Positions 25,597 through 35,098 of a stretch of DNA of 42,045 nt are shown one piece after another. Under the pieces are notes generated by a model. It did no database searches and was not told where the DNA came from. It was given only the letters and a program-made list of their open reading frames with translations. The translations under genes were made by a program, and so were the position numbers. Numbering within the stretch: position 1 is the stretch's first letter; each line of letters opens with the position of its first letter. The stretch lies in NCBI GenBank assembly GCA_021298085.1, contig JAJTDE010000019.1:1-42045 (forward strand). Reading direction: 5' to 3'. This DNA is from Rubrivivax sp. GTDB lineage: Bacteria; Pseudomonadota; Gammaproteobacteria; Burkholderiales; Burkholderiaceae_C.

Positions 25597-26579
25597 GCAT
25601 GGTCTACCGCCGCATGGGCCGCAGCGGCCTGCGCCTGAGTGTGTTTTCCCTGGGTTCCTGGGTCACGTACCACAACCAGGTGGACAACGGCGCCGCCACC
25701 GAGATGATGGCGGCGGCCCATGACGCCGGTGTCAACTTCTTCGATAACGCCGAGGCCTATGCGCAGGGCCGCAGCGAGGAGATCATGGGTGCGGCGCTGA
25801 AGGCCCTTCGGTGGCCACGCCTGAACTATGTCGTTTCCAGCAAGTATTTCTGGGGCCTGGACCGCGCCGGCGACGCCGTCAACCGCCGCGACACCCTGAA
25901 CCGCAAGTACCTGATGCAGGCGGTGGACGGCAGCCTGCGCCGCATGGGGCTGGAGCACCTGGACCTGATCTACTGCCACCGCCCGGACCCCAACACCCCG
26001 GTGGATGAAACCGTGCGCGCGATGAATGACCTCATCGTGCAGGGCAAGGCGCTCTACTGGGGCACCAGCGAGTGGTCAGCCACCGACATCCGCGCCGCCT
26101 GGGACATCGCCGACCGCCACGGCTGGCACCGCCCGGTGGTGGAGCAGCCGCAGTACCACCTGCTGCACCGCCAGCGTGTGGAGCAGGAGTACGCGCCGCT
26201 CTACAGCCACTGCGGCATTGGCCTGACAACCTGGAGCCCGCTGGCGTCGGGCCTGCTCACCGGCAAGTACGCCCAGGGCATTCCCGCGGGCAGCCGGGGC
26301 GAATTGGAAGGCATGGGCTTCCTGCGTGAGGGTCTCACCAGCGCCGCGCGCAACGCCGCCGTCGCCCAGCTGGGTGTTCTGGCCCAGGAGCTGGGCTGCA
26401 GCACCGCCCAGCTGGCGCTGGCCTGGGTGGCCCACAACCCCCATGTCAGCTCGGTGATCACCGGTGCGTCACGCTTGTCGCAGCTGCAGCACAACCTGGG
26501 CGCGCTGGCTGTGCTGGACAAGCTCACCCCGGAGGTGATGGCGCGCATGGACGCCATCACGCAGCCGCTGGCCAGCTGA
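25593..26579 (+). CDS. Aldo/keto reductase of the potassium-channel beta-subunit-like type
   Basis: A 328-residue aldo/keto reductase resembling the Kv-beta/YghZ group: [21 protein letters not shown] at the start, Asp51 and Tyr56 in [18 protein letters not shown], Lys84 in VSSKYFWG and His129 in [12 protein letters not shown]. Then come [19 protein letters not shown] and the cofactor segment [15 protein letters not shown]. No potassium channel gene is nearby. It is translationally coupled to the preceding reductase and convergent with the ammonium transporter gene. An in-frame ATG at 25599 is an alternative start. Confidence 0.9.
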   Translation: MSMVYRRMGRSGLRLSVFSLGSWVTYHNQVDNGAATEMMAAAHDAGVNFFDNAEAYAQGRSEEIMGAALKALRWPRLNYVVSSKYFWGLDRAGDAVNRRDTLNRKYLMQAVDGSLRRMGLEHLDLIYCHRPDPNTPVDETVRAMNDLIVQGKALYWGTSEWSATDIRAAWDIADRHGWHRPVVEQPQYHLLHRQRVEQEYAPLYSHCGIGLTTWSPLASGLLTGKYAQGIPAGSRGELEGMGFLREGLTSAARNAAVAQLGVLAQELGCSTAQLALAWVAHNPHVSSVITGASRLSQLQHNLGALAVLDKLTPEVMARMDAITQPLAS

Positions 26580-26592
26580 GCGGGCAGGGTAC

Positions 26593-27795
26593 CTACCAGC
26601 TGACCTCACGGTCTGGCGTGGCGCCGATCTTGTGGATGGAGAGGTCGGCGCCCTCGAACTCCTCCTCCTGCGTCAAGCGCAGGCCCATGGTGAGCTTCAG
26701 CACACCATAGACCACACCCGCGCCCAGCACGGCCCAGCCGATGCCGAGCGCCGTGCCGATCAACTGGGCCGTCAGGTTGACACCGCCCAGGCCGCCCAGC
26801 GTGGTGGAGCCGAATACGCCGCAGGCGATGCCACCCCAGGCGCCACACAGCCCGTGCAGCGGCCATACCCCCAGCACATCGTCGATCTTCCAGCGGTTCT
26901 GGGTCAGGGTGAACAGGCTCACAAAAACCGCACCTGCCACGCCACCCACCACCAGCGCGCCCGCCGGGTGCATCACGTCGGAGCCGGCACACACCGCCAC
27001 CAGGCCGGCCAGCGGGCCGTTGTAGGCAAAGCCCGGGTCGTTGCGGCCCATCAGCGTGGCCACCAGCGTGCCGCCCACCATGGCCATCAGCGAATTCACC
27101 GCCACCAGGCCGGAAATCTTGTCCACGGTCTGTGCGCTCATCACATTGAAGCCGAACCAGCCCACTGCGAGGATCCACGCGCCCAGCGCCAGGAATGGGA
27201 TGCTCGACGGCGGGTGGGCGCTCATCGCGCCGTCCTTGCGGTAGCGGTTGGCACGGGCCCCCAGCAGCAGCACGGCCACCAGGCCGGCCCAGCCGCCCAC
27301 GGCATGCACCACCACGCTGCCGGCAAAGTCGTGGAACTCGTGGCCCGTGGCCTGCTTGATCCAGGCCTGGATGCCCAGCCCCTGGTTCCAGACCACCCCT
27401 TCGAACAGCGGGTAGATCAGCCCGACAAAGACGGCCGTGGCGATGAGCTGTGGCCCGAAGCGCGCGCGTTCGGCGATGCCGCCCGAGATGATGGCCGGGA
27501 TGGCGGCGGCGAAGGTCAGCAGGAAGAAGAACTTGACCAGCTCGTAGCCGTTCTTGGCGGCCAGGCTCTCGGCCCCCACGAGAAAGCTGGTGCCGTAGGC
27601 CACGCCGTAGCCCACAAAAAAGTAGGCCACGGTCGACACCGAGAAGTCGACCAGGATCTTGACCAGCGCATTCACCTGGTTCTTCTTGCGCACGGTGCCC
27701 AGCTCCAGAAAGGCAAAGCCGGCGTGCATGGCAAGCACCATGATGGCGCCCAACAAAATGAACAGGGCGTCGGTGCCCTGCTTGACCTGGTCCAT
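26593..27795 (-). CDS. amtB: Ammonium transporter (Amt/MEP/Rh family)
   Basis: An 11-helix membrane channel of 400 residues that takes up ammonium. The twin pore histidines are His164 (DFAGSVVVHAVGGWAGL) and His314 (WPLHGLCGAWGGIACG), and Asp156 of the recruitment site is in place. Unlike E. coli AmtB it shows no cleaved signal peptide. The cytoplasmic tail after residue 370 is short and acidic (LTQEEEFEGADLS). A ribosome site GAGGAG precedes ATG. No glnK (PII) gene is adjacent, which is unusual for amtB. A sigma54 promoter lies about 90 bases upstream, so nitrogen control by NtrC is likely. Confidence 0.94.
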   Translation of the reverse strand: MDQVKQGTDALFILLGAIMVLAMHAGFAFLELGTVRKKNQVNALVKILVDFSVSTVAYFFVGYGVAYGTSFLVGAESLAAKNGYELVKFFFLLTFAAAIPAIISGGIAERARFGPQLIATAVFVGLIYPLFEGVVWNQGLGIQAWIKQATGHEFHDFAGSVVVHAVGGWAGLVAVLLLGARANRYRKDGAMSAHPPSSIPFLALGAWILAVGWFGFNVMSAQTVDKISGLVAVNSLMAMVGGTLVATLMGRNDPGFAYNGPLAGLVAVCAGSDVMHPAGALVVGGVAGAVFVSLFTLTQNRWKIDDVLGVWPLHGLCGAWGGIACGVFGSTTLGGLGGVNLTAQLIGTALGIGWAVLGAGVVYGVLKLTMGLRLTQEEEFEGADLSIHKIGATPDREVSW

Positions 27796-27883
27796 GGGTT
27801 CTCCTCGCGGGGGTTGATCGGTGCCTCAGGCGGCCCGTTCTGGGTTGTTGCGCCCTCGATTGGGGCTTTAAGCACCAGAAACA

Positions 27884-27899
27884 AGCAAAAGCTGTGCCT
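27884..27899 (-). promoter_or_regulatory. Sigma54 (-24/-12) promoter of amtB
   Basis: On the minus strand the sequence reads AGGCAC-N5-TTGCT, which matches the sigma54 consensus TGGCAC-N5-TTGCA at all but the first and last base and has the required GG-N10-GC spacing. Its -12 GC is about 90 bases upstream of the amtB start. Confidence 0.78.
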
Positions 27900-27918
27900 G
27901 TCTTGGTGCGATTGATCA

Positions 27919-27953
27919 TCACCGAAGTGGTGCGTGTGGTGCGTAGGTGCACC
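27919..27953 (-). promoter_or_regulatory. Candidate NtrC binding sites upstream of the sigma54 promoter
   Basis: On the minus strand GCACCA-CTT-CGGTGA (27933-27919) resembles the NtrC site GCACCA-N3-TGGTGC with correct spacing. Further GCACC half-sites and the palindrome GGTGCACC (27946-27953) follow upstream. Clustered half-sites next to a sigma54 promoter are typical of nitrogen-regulated genes. Confidence 0.5.
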
Positions 27954-28021
27954 GTCGTGGTGAGGGAAGGGTGTGCTGCCTGGCTGGCCAGCGCGGCCGC
28001 GGCGTCGCATACGATGTCTGC

Positions 28022-29368
28022 ATGACACCCGGCCTGATACCCACCCACAGCCCCGGCGCTGCCGTCATCGGTGGCGGCCCCGCTGGGCTGATGGCCGCCG
28101 AAGTCCTGCTCAGCCAGGGCGTGCCGGTGCGGCTGTTTGACGCCATGCCCTCGGTGGGGCGCAAGTTCCTGCTGGCGGGCAAGGGTGGGCTGAACCTCAC
28201 GCATGCCGAACCCCTGGCGCCCTTTGTGCAGCGATATGGCGCGCGCGCCGGCCAGCTGCAGCCTTGGCTGGAGGCCTTTGGCGCGGCGCAGTTGCGGGCC
28301 TGGGCCGAAGGGTTGGGCATCAGCACCTTTGTCGGCAGCTCGCAGCGCGTCTTCCCGCAGGAGATGAAGGCGGCACCGCTGCTGCGGGCCTGGCTGCACC
28401 GCCTGCGCGCCCAGGGCCTCAAGGTGATGGTGCGTCACCGCTGGCTGGGCTGGGCGCCCGATGGCTCGCTGCGCTTTGCCACCCCCCAGGGCGAACAGGC
28501 CTGGGCCGTCGACTGCACCGTGCTGGCGCTGGGCGGGGCCAGCTGGTCACGCCTGGGCTCCGACGGTGCCTGGGTGCCGTGGCTGCAGGCCACAGGCGCC
28601 GACGTGGCGCCGCTGGCGCCCAGCAACTGTGGCTTCGACACCGCGCCCTGGAGCGAGTTCTTCCGGTCCCGTTGCGCCGGCGAGGCCCTGAAGACGGTGG
28701 CCCTGTCCTGGCAAGACATCGACGGCCGTCCCCAGGCCCGCAAGGGCGAGGCCGTGATCACCGAACACGGTGTCGAAGGGGGCGTGGTCTACACCGCGTC
28801 GGCCGATCTGCGCCGCCTCATCGAACGCGACGGCGAGGCCACGGTCCATTGGGACCTCCTGCCGGCGCTGGACGCCGAACGGGTACAGCGCGAGGTGAGC
28901 CACCCGCGAGGGTCACGATCAATGTCGTCGCACCTGCAGTCGCGCCTGAAGCTGACCGGTGTCAAGGCCTTGCTGCTGCGGGAACTGGCCCCACCGAAGG
29001 CCTGGGCTGATCCGGCCTGGCTGGCGCGCTGCATCAAGTCGCTGCCCCTGCGCCTGCTGCGCCCACGGCCGCTGGACGAGGCCATCAGCAGTGCTGGCGG
29101 ACTGCGCCTGGAAGGCCTGACGGACCAGCTCATGTTGCGCCATCAACCGGGTGTGTTTGCCTGTGGCGAGATGCTCGATTGGGAAGCACCCACCGGCGGC
29201 TACCTGCTGACCGCCTGCTTCAGCACGGCGCGTGTGGCCGGCTTGGGTGCGGCCCAGTGGTGGGCGCAGCAGCGTCTGGCGCACCCCCCAGCCGGCATGG
29301 CCCAGCCTGCCGGCCTTCCGATGACACCCCATGCCAACCTTGAAAGCCTTGGTCATGAACAGCCCTGA
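28022..29368 (+). CDS. HI0933/BaiN-type FAD-dependent oxidoreductase
   Basis: A flavoprotein of 448 residues. The FAD motif is AAVIGGGPAGLMAAEVLLSQG near the N-terminus, followed by the family-specific GRKFLLAGKGGLNLTHAEP. A C-terminal FAD-contact block CGEMLDWEAPTGGYLLTACFSTARVAG is visible (quoted from residues near 380-406 as CGEMLDWEAPTGGY). The overall form matches the TIGR03862-like subgroup. Substrate and physiological role are unknown; one family member, BaiN, acts in bile acid conversion in gut bacteria. ATG 28022 lacks a clear ribosome site. It is divergent from amtB and slightly overlaps the SDR gene downstream. Confidence 0.85.
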   Translation: MTPGLIPTHSPGAAVIGGGPAGLMAAEVLLSQGVPVRLFDAMPSVGRKFLLAGKGGLNLTHAEPLAPFVQRYGARAGQLQPWLEAFGAAQLRAWAEGLGISTFVGSSQRVFPQEMKAAPLLRAWLHRLRAQGLKVMVRHRWLGWAPDGSLRFATPQGEQAWAVDCTVLALGGASWSRLGSDGAWVPWLQATGADVAPLAPSNCGFDTAPWSEFFRSRCAGEALKTVALSWQDIDGRPQARKGEAVITEHGVEGGVVYTASADLRRLIERDGEATVHWDLLPALDAERVQREVSHPRGSRSMSSHLQSRLKLTGVKALLLRELAPPKAWADPAWLARCIKSLPLRLLRPRPLDEAISSAGGLRLEGLTDQLMLRHQPGVFACGEMLDWEAPTGGYLLTACFSTARVAGLGAAQWWAQQRLAHPPAGMAQPAGLPMTPHANLESLGHEQP

Positions 29369-30191
29369 TCCTTTTCGTCCTGCACCCGCTGCCGCGACGG
29401 CAGAACCCCGCTTGGCCGTCGTCACCGGTGCCGCCCGCGGCATCGGTCTGGCCATCACCCACGGGTTCCTGGGGCAGGGCTGGAACGTGGCCTTGATCGA
29501 CATCGATGCGGCCACCCTGCAGGCCACCGAAACCCGGCTTCACGACGCAGGCCTGGCCGACCGCGTGCTGGCCGTGGTGGCCGATGTGTCGCAGCCGGCG
29601 CAGGTGGCCGACGCCTTTGCCCGCATCGACAGCCGCTTTGGCCGGGTGGACGCCTTGGTCAACAACGCCGGTGTGGCGGTGTTCAAGCCGATTGCCCAGA
29701 CAAGCTTCGACGAATGGCGCCACGTGCTGGGCACCAACCTGGACGGCGCCTTCCTGTGCACCCAGGCGGCGGCGGCCGTGATGCTGCGCGGTGGCCGGGG
29801 CGGCGCGGTCGTCAACATCGCCAGCATTTCCGGCCTGCGGGCCAGCACGCTGCGGGTGGCCTACGGCACCAGCAAGGGCGCCTTGATCCACCTGACCAAG
29901 CAGCAGGCCATCGAGTACGGCAATGCCGGCATCCGTTGCAACTGCGTGGCACCCGGCCCAGTGGACACCGAGATGGCCAAGCTGGTGCACACGGTGGCCA
30001 TCCGCAGCGATTACCACGACGTCATCCCGCTGAACCGCTACGGCACCGTCGAGGAGATCGCCAGTGCTGTCGGCTTCCTGTGCAGCCCGGCGGCGGCGTA
30101 TGTCAACGGCCAGGTGCTGGCCGTTGACGGGGGCTTCGAAGCCAGTGGTGTGGGGCTGCCGACCTTGCGGCGCCAGGGCGAGGGCGCCTGA
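29355..30191 (+). CDS. Short-chain dehydrogenase/reductase
   Basis: A classical SDR of 278 residues. It shows the cofactor motif TGAARGIG (24-31), Asp near VADVSQ, NNAG (103-106), the catalytic serine in NIASISG, and YxxxK at Tyr170/Lys174 (YGTSKGA). The end has the usual VNGQVLAVDGG. The acidic residue after strand 2 (ALIDID) suggests preference for NAD. An N-terminal extension of about 18 residues precedes the fold. ATG 29331 would lengthen it by 8 residues and overlap the flavoprotein gene more. The substrate is unknown. Confidence 0.88.
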   Translation: MNSPDPFRPAPAAATAEPRLAVVTGAARGIGLAITHGFLGQGWNVALIDIDAATLQATETRLHDAGLADRVLAVVADVSQPAQVADAFARIDSRFGRVDALVNNAGVAVFKPIAQTSFDEWRHVLGTNLDGAFLCTQAAAAVMLRGGRGGAVVNIASISGLRASTLRVAYGTSKGALIHLTKQQAIEYGNAGIRCNCVAPGPVDTEMAKLVHTVAIRSDYHDVIPLNRYGTVEEIASAVGFLCSPAAAYVNGQVLAVDGGFEASGVGLPTLRRQGEGA

Positions 30192-30354
30192 TGGGCTGAG
30201 CGGTTGACGCCGGGTTCCGCCTGGCGCTCCCGTGTCGCGGTTGGCGCCGTGCGGATGTCGATTCGTCGCACAGCCCTGGCTCCGGGGCGGGGTGGACGGC
30301 ACACTGGCCGTCATCGCAGTCAGCTTCCGGCTGCCAAGGACAGGAAAGCCCACC

Positions 30355-30711
30355 ATGAACCCCATCAAAGACCTCTACCGTGCGGTCACCATGCCCTTCA
30401 AGGCCGTGTTTGTCGTCGGCCTGTGCTGGGTCATCAGCCAGATGACGCACAGCGGTGACTGGTGGAAGTGGGTGGCGCTGGGCATGGGCATCGCCACCCT
30501 GGTCAGCCTGGCCAAGGGGCTGCGCTCGGCGCTGCTGGTGGGCCTGGTGGCCTTTGTGGGCTGGAAGATCTACCAGCGCTGGGGCGGCGCCGCCCGTGCG
30601 CGCTTTGACGACTGGGTGCGCCAGGCACAGCCCAAGGCGGCCGAGGTACTGGACACCTTCCGCCACGGCACCGGGCAGCGGTTTGGTGAGGGTGGTGCCG
30701 TCAGGCACTGA
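30355..30711 (+). CDS. Small two-helix membrane protein, 118 aa
   Basis: A short protein with two or three hydrophobic stretches (FKAVFVVGLCWVISQM, WVALGMGIATLVSLA and ALLVGLVAFVGWKIY) and a charged C-terminal tail. It is preceded by AGGAAAG before ATG 30355. The open frame extends upstream, but those residues look like random translation. No family is recognised. The 163-base gap before it shows no gene. Confidence 0.65.
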   Translation: MNPIKDLYRAVTMPFKAVFVVGLCWVISQMTHSGDWWKWVALGMGIATLVSLAKGLRSALLVGLVAFVGWKIYQRWGGAARARFDDWVRQAQPKAAEVLDTFRHGTGQRFGEGGAVRH

Positions 30712-30778
30712 GCCTGCAGCGCCAGATTGGCCTGAGAATGCGGGTGTCGTTTGGTCGCTTCCCTACAGGAGACTCCGC

Positions 30779-31357
30779 ATGCCTCAGAAGCTCATCCCTG
30801 CGTTGCCCAAGGCCTTGTGCGCCGTGGCGATCGTGGCCACCCTGTGGCCAGCGGTGGCGCAATCACAGAGCCTGAAACCCGGTCTGTGGGAGCAGAAGCT
30901 CACCATGAAGTCGAGCAGCGGCGACATGGAAAAGCAGATGGCGGCCTTTCAGGCCGAAATGGCCAAGCTGCCCCCCGAGCAGCGCAAGATGGCTGAGCAG
31001 ATGATGGCACAGCAAGGCATGCAGATGGGCAGCATGGGCGGGGGCGGCGCGCCGACCGTGGTGAAGATCTGCCTGTCGCCACAGCAGGCTGCGCAGCTGG
31101 ACATTGGCACCGCTGAAAAAGGCTGCACCCAGAAGGTCACGCAGCGCGGGACCAGCAACTTCAAGGCCAGTTTCAGCTGTTCGGGCCCGCCGCCCAGCAG
31201 CGGCGAGAGCGAGATCACCCTGCAGGGCAATTCCGGGTACACCGGCCGCTCGGTGGTGACCATTCAGGAAAAGGGCAAGCCCGAACGCGTGACGATGGAC
31301 CTGAGCGGACGTTGGCTGTCGGCCGACTGCGGCACGCTGAAACCGATTCAGCGCTGA
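30779..31357 (+). CDS. DUF3617-type periplasmic protein
   Basis: An exported protein of 192 residues: signal peptide to about AVAQSQ (residue 30), then LKPGLWEQKLTMKSSSG, the usual start of DUF3617 proteins. A methionine- and glutamine-rich central part (MAEQMMAQQGMQMGSMGGGG) is followed by VKICLSPQQAAQ and several cysteines (KGCTQK, FSCSG, ADCG) that probably form disulfides. GGAGACT lies before ATG. The role is unknown. It stands between the small membrane gene and tex in the same direction. Confidence 0.82.
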   Translation: MPQKLIPALPKALCAVAIVATLWPAVAQSQSLKPGLWEQKLTMKSSSGDMEKQMAAFQAEMAKLPPEQRKMAEQMMAQQGMQMGSMGGGGAPTVVKICLSPQQAAQLDIGTAEKGCTQKVTQRGTSNFKASFSCSGPPPSSGESEITLQGNSGYTGRSVVTIQEKGKPERVTMDLSGRWLSADCGTLKPIQR

Positions 31358-31473
31358 GCCATCGGCGCCCGCCCTGACGGCCGGTGGCGGCGCGCGGCGC
31401 GGGCAGGCGCCCCCCGATACACTGGCCGTCCCATGTTGCTGATGCGGTCTGACGCCTGGCCGCCCCCTGTGTC

Positions 31474-33807
31474 TTGGACAAGATCCTGTTGCAGATTGCC
31501 GCCGAACTGAAGGTTCGGCCGGCGCAAGTGAATGTGGCCGTCGAACTGCTGGATGGCGGCGCCACCGTCCCCTTCATCGCGCGTTACCGCAAGGAAGCCA
31601 CCGACGGGCTGGACGACATTCAGCTGCGTGAACTCGAGGCCCGCCTGGGCTACCTGCGCGAGCTGGAAGAGCGCCGTGCGGCGGTGCTCAAGAGCATCGA
31701 CGAGCAGGGCAAGCTCACGCCCGCGTTGCGCGCCGCCATTGACGCCGCCCCCACCAAGCAGGAGCTGGAAGACCTCTACCTGCCTTACAAGCCCAAGCGC
31801 CGCACCAAGGGCATGATCGCCCGTGAGGCCGGCCTGGAACCGCTGGCCGACAAGCTCTTTGCCAACCCACTGCTGGACCCGCTCACCGAAGCCGCTGCCT
31901 TCCTGAACCCCGATGCCGGCTTTACCGACGCGCCGGCCGTGCTGGACGGTGTGCGCGACCTGCTGAGCGAGCGCTGGGCCGAAGACGCCGCCCTGGTGGG
32001 CAAGCTGCGCGAGTGGCTGTGGTCAGAAGGCCTGATGCAGAGCAAGCTGATCGACGGCAAGGACCCCAACAACACTGACGCCACGAAGTTCCGCGACTAC
32101 TTCGACGCCGCAGAATCCATTGCCAAGGTGCCGTCACACCGCGCGCTGGCGATGTTCCGCGGCCGCACCCAGGAGTGGCTGGACCTGAAACTGGTGCTCG
32201 ACGAAGAACCCGTGCCCGGCCGCCCCGGCCAGGCCGAGGGCCGCATCGCCACCCACCTGGGCTGGCAGCACGCCGGCCGCCCGGCGGACGAACTGCTCCG
32301 CAAGACGGTGGCCTGGGCCTGGAAGGTCAAGCTGTCGCTCAGCCTGGAGCGTGACCTCTTTGCGCGGCTGCGCGAAGAGGCTGAAGCCGTGGCGATCAAG
32401 GTGTTTGCCGACAACCTGCGAGACCTGCTGCTGGCCGCGCCCGCCGGCAAGCGCGTGGTGATGGGCCTGGACCCGGGCATTCGCACGGGTGTCAAGGTGG
32501 CCGTGGTCAGCGACACCGGCAAGGTGCTGGCCACCGACACCGTCTACCCGCATGAGCCGCGCAACGATTGGGAAGGTTCACTGCACAGCCTGGGCCGCCA
32601 CGTGGCCAAGCACGGTGTCAACCTGATCGCCATCGGCAACGGCACCGCCAGCCGCGAGACCGACAAGCTGGCGGCTGACCTCATCAAGCGCATCCAGGGC
32701 ATGGCCCCGGACGTCAAGCTGGACAAGGTGGTGGTCAGCGAGGCGGGCGCCTCCGTCTACTCAGCCAGCGAGTTTGCCAGCAAGGAACTGCCTGAGCTGG
32801 ACGTCAGCCTGCGGGGTGCGGTGAGCATCGCGCGCCGCCTGCAGGACCCGCTGGCCGAGCTGGTGAAGATCGAGCCCAAGAGCATCGGCGTGGGCCAGTA
32901 CCAGCACGATGTCAACCAGAGCGGCCTGGCGCGCACGCTGGACGGCGTGGTCGAAGACTGCGTGAACCGCGTGGGGGTCGACCTGAACACCGCGTCGGCG
33001 CCGCTGCTGGCCCGTGTGGCCGGCCTGTCACCCAGTGTGGCCGCCAGCATCGTGCGCTGGCGCGATGCGCACGGCGCCTTCCGCAACCGCCAGCAGTTGC
33101 TGGAAGTCACGGGCCTGGGGCCCAAGACTTTCGAGCAGGCAGCGGGTTTCCTGCGCATCCGAGACGGCGACAACCCGCTGGACATGACGGGTGTGCACCC
33201 GGAGACCTACCCGGTGGTGCAGAAGATGCTCGACAAGACCGCCAAGCCCGTGCACGAGGTGATGGGCAAGACCGACGTGTTGCGCAGCCTCAAGCCGGAG
33301 CTGTTTGCCGATGAGCGCTTTGGGGCGATCACCGTCAAGGACATCCTGGCCGAGCTGGAAAAGCCCGGCCGTGACCCGCGGCCGAACTTCCAGGTGGCGC
33401 GCTTCAACGACGGCGTCAGCGACATCAAGGACCTGCAGCCCGGCATGGTGCTGGAAGGCACCGTCAGCAACGTCGCGCAGTTCGGCGCCTTTGTCGACCT
33501 GGGGGTGCACCAGGACGGCCTGGTGCACGTGAGCCAGCTGTCCAACAAGTTTGTCAACGACGCACGCGAGGTGGTGCGCACCGGCCAGGTGGTGAAGGTG
33601 CGCGTGGTGGAGGTGGACCTTCCCCGCAAGCGCATCGCCCTGACGATGAAGCTGGATGCCCCGGTGCAGCCCAAGGGCGCGGGCGGCACCCGCTCGGGCG
33701 ACAACGGCTTCCGGCCGCCAGCCCGTGGCGAACGCTACAGCGGGCCCGCGCCCAGTGGCCAGAGCGCCATGGCAGCGGCCTTTGCCAAGCTCAAGGGCAA
33801 GGGCTGA
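31474..33807 (+). CDS. tex: RNA-binding transcription accessory protein Tex
   Basis: A 777-residue cytoplasmic nucleic-acid-binding protein of the Tex/Spt6 family, normal length. Order of domains: N-terminal helical region ([17 protein letters not shown]), YqgF-like domain ([19 protein letters not shown] to [14 protein letters not shown], about residues 325-400), helix-hairpin-helix ([20 protein letters not shown] and [18 protein letters not shown]) and a C-terminal S1 RNA-binding domain ([21 protein letters not shown], about residues 650-720). The basic glycine-rich tail is variable. The start appears to be TTG 31474, as family homology begins there and no in-frame ATG or GTG lies close upstream. 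Confidence 0.95.
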   Translation: MDKILLQIAAELKVRPAQVNVAVELLDGGATVPFIARYRKEATDGLDDIQLRELEARLGYLRELEERRAAVLKSIDEQGKLTPALRAAIDAAPTKQELEDLYLPYKPKRRTKGMIAREAGLEPLADKLFANPLLDPLTEAAAFLNPDAGFTDAPAVLDGVRDLLSERWAEDAALVGKLREWLWSEGLMQSKLIDGKDPNNTDATKFRDYFDAAESIAKVPSHRALAMFRGRTQEWLDLKLVLDEEPVPGRPGQAEGRIATHLGWQHAGRPADELLRKTVAWAWKVKLSLSLERDLFARLREEAEAVAIKVFADNLRDLLLAAPAGKRVVMGLDPGIRTGVKVAVVSDTGKVLATDTVYPHEPRNDWEGSLHSLGRHVAKHGVNLIAIGNGTASRETDKLAADLIKRIQGMAPDVKLDKVVVSEAGASVYSASEFASKELPELDVSLRGAVSIARRLQDPLAELVKIEPKSIGVGQYQHDVNQSGLARTLDGVVEDCVNRVGVDLNTASAPLLARVAGLSPSVAASIVRWRDAHGAFRNRQQLLEVTGLGPKTFEQAAGFLRIRDGDNPLDMTGVHPETYPVVQKMLDKTAKPVHEVMGKTDVLRSLKPELFADERFGAITVKDILAELEKPGRDPRPNFQVARFNDGVSDIKDLQPGMVLEGTVSNVAQFGAFVDLGVHQDGLVHVSQLSNKFVNDAREVVRTGQVVKVRVVEVDLPRKRIALTMKLDAPVQPKGAGGTRSGDNGFRPPARGERYSGPAPSGQSAMAAAFAKLKGKG

Positions 33808-33863
33808 GCGCGGCGCCGGGGCATCAGCCCAGCACCGCACCGGGCACCTGAGACGCACCACGG

Positions 33864-34949
33864 ATGTCACCGCGCATGCAAGCCCTCCAGATCTACGCCG
33901 GCGACGCCGCGCGCCGGCATCTGCGCGAACGCGGTTTGCGCCCGGACGATGTGCGTGTGATCCCGGCGGCGGCCGGCGGCCCCAAGGGGCTGGTGCTCAA
34001 CCCGCTGGACCGCTTTCTCTTCGGCCACTGGCTGCACAAAAGCGTCCAGCCGCTCCACCTGATCGGCGCCTCCATCGGCGCCTGGCGCATGGCCAGTGCC
34101 TGCCGGCAGGACGCCGACAGCGCCCTGGCCGAGCTGGCCGATGACTACGTCACCCAGCACTACGAACACGCCCCCGGCCGACCGCCCACTGCCCGGCAGG
34201 TGAGCCAGACCTTCGGCCGCACGCTGCAGGCGCGGCTGGGCGCCCACGCCGGCGAGCTGCTCACGGCGCCAGGCCGCCATCTGCACGTGCTCACGAGCCG
34301 CGGCCGCCACCTGCTGCGCCGCGAAGGGCGCCTGCGCACGCCCCTGGGGTACCTGGGCGCCTACCTCGCCAACGCGGCCCACCGTCGCGCGCTCGGCCTG
34401 TGGATGGAGCGCGTGGTCTTCAGCGACCCGCGCGCAGCGCTGCCCTTTGGCCTGTCGGACTTTCGCAGCCGGCAGGTGCCCCTGACGGCCGACAACCTGG
34501 CCTCGGCGGTGTTGGCCAGCTGCTCCATCCCGTTCTGGCTGGAAGCCGTGCACGACATCACCGGCGGGCCGCGCGGCGCCTACTGGGATGGCGGGATTAC
34601 CGATTACCACCTGCACCTGAACTATGCGTCCATGCCCGAGGGCCTGGTTCTGTACCCGCACTTCAGCGCCCAGGTGGTGCCGGGCTGGATGGACAAGGCC
34701 TGGAAGCACCGCCACCGGGCCTCGCCCTGGTTGAGCAACGTGGTGGTGCTGTCGCCCAACCCGGAATGGGTCAAGACACTGCCCAACGGCAAACTGCCCG
34801 ACCGCGATGATTTCAAGGCCTATGGCGACGACCTGGCCGGGCGCATGCGCGTCTGGCGCCAGGCCATCGGCGAAGCCCAGCGGCTGGCCGACGAATTCAG
34901 CCAGCAGGTGCAGGCTGATCGGCCCATCGAGGCCTTGCCACTGGCGTAA
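33864..34949 (+). CDS. Patatin-like phospholipase family protein
   Basis: A 361-residue protein with the Ser-Asp dyad of patatins: oxyanion-hole-type AAAGGPKG (residues 35-42), nucleophile Ser70 in LIGASIGAWR, and Asp242 in YWDGGITDYH. There is no signal peptide, so it is probably cytoplasmic. The lipid substrate is unknown. It lies 56 bases after tex and ends just before the thrS leader region; its 3' end may contain the thrS promoter. ATG 33876 is an alternative start. Confidence 0.82.
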   Translation: MSPRMQALQIYAGDAARRHLRERGLRPDDVRVIPAAAGGPKGLVLNPLDRFLFGHWLHKSVQPLHLIGASIGAWRMASACRQDADSALAELADDYVTQHYEHAPGRPPTARQVSQTFGRTLQARLGAHAGELLTAPGRHLHVLTSRGRHLLRREGRLRTPLGYLGAYLANAAHRRALGLWMERVVFSDPRAALPFGLSDFRSRQVPLTADNLASAVLASCSIPFWLEAVHDITGGPRGAYWDGGITDYHLHLNYASMPEGLVLYPHFSAQVVPGWMDKAWKHRHRASPWLSNVVVLSPNPEWVKTLPNGKLPDRDDFKAYGDDLAGRMRVWRQAIGEAQRLADEFSQQVQADRPIEALPLA

Positions 34950-35012
34950 ACTCGTGGTGTTTCACTGGATGTTCTCAACACCCCCAGCAAGAGCGAGAAA
35001 GGCACCTTGGTT

Positions 35013-35054
35013 ATGACACCGCGGACTACCCCGAGCACCGTCACCCGACGCTGA
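35013..35054 (+). CDS. Putative threonine-rich leader peptide of thrS (13 aa)
   Basis: A short ORF encodes MTPRTTPSTVTRR and then TGA. Five of 13 codons are Thr (ACA, ACT, ACC, ACC, ACC). A purine-rich GAGAAAGG lies about 10 bases before the ATG. It is followed by an antiterminator/terminator pair and then by the gene for threonyl-tRNA synthetase. This is the layout of attenuator leader peptides such as PheM, ThrL or HisL. Translation would sense charged tRNA-Thr. It is too short for normal gene finding; the call rests on composition plus the RNA structures. Confidence 0.75.
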   Translation: MTPRTTPSTVTRR

Positions 35055-35058
35055 AGCC

Positions 35059-35098
35059 GGCCGCGCAACCCTGCCTTTCCCCAGCACCAAGCGCGGCC
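35059..35098 (+). promoter_or_regulatory. Antiterminator hairpin of the thrS attenuator
   Basis: GGCCGCGC (35059-35066) is perfectly complementary to GCGCGGCC (35091-35098), an 8-base-pair GC stem. Its 3' arm uses the bases that form the 5' arm of the terminator, so the two cannot coexist. The 5' arm can also pair with CGCGG (35020-35024) inside the leader ORF, giving the 1:2 structure of a classic attenuator. Confidence 0.72.

Noticed and set aside
26632..27915. A 427-codon open frame antisense to amtB
   Set aside because: Histidine- and glutamine-rich translation with no domain; amtB on the other strand is unmistakable.
34947..34952. TAAACT as a -10 box for the thrS leader transcript
   Set aside because: Position fits a start near 34959, but the -35 position reads CATCGA-like and is poor; left unlisted.
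34956..34982. Hairpin GGTGTT/AACACC as a separate small RNA
   Set aside because: It is most simply the 5' hairpin of the thrS leader; nothing supports an independent RNA.
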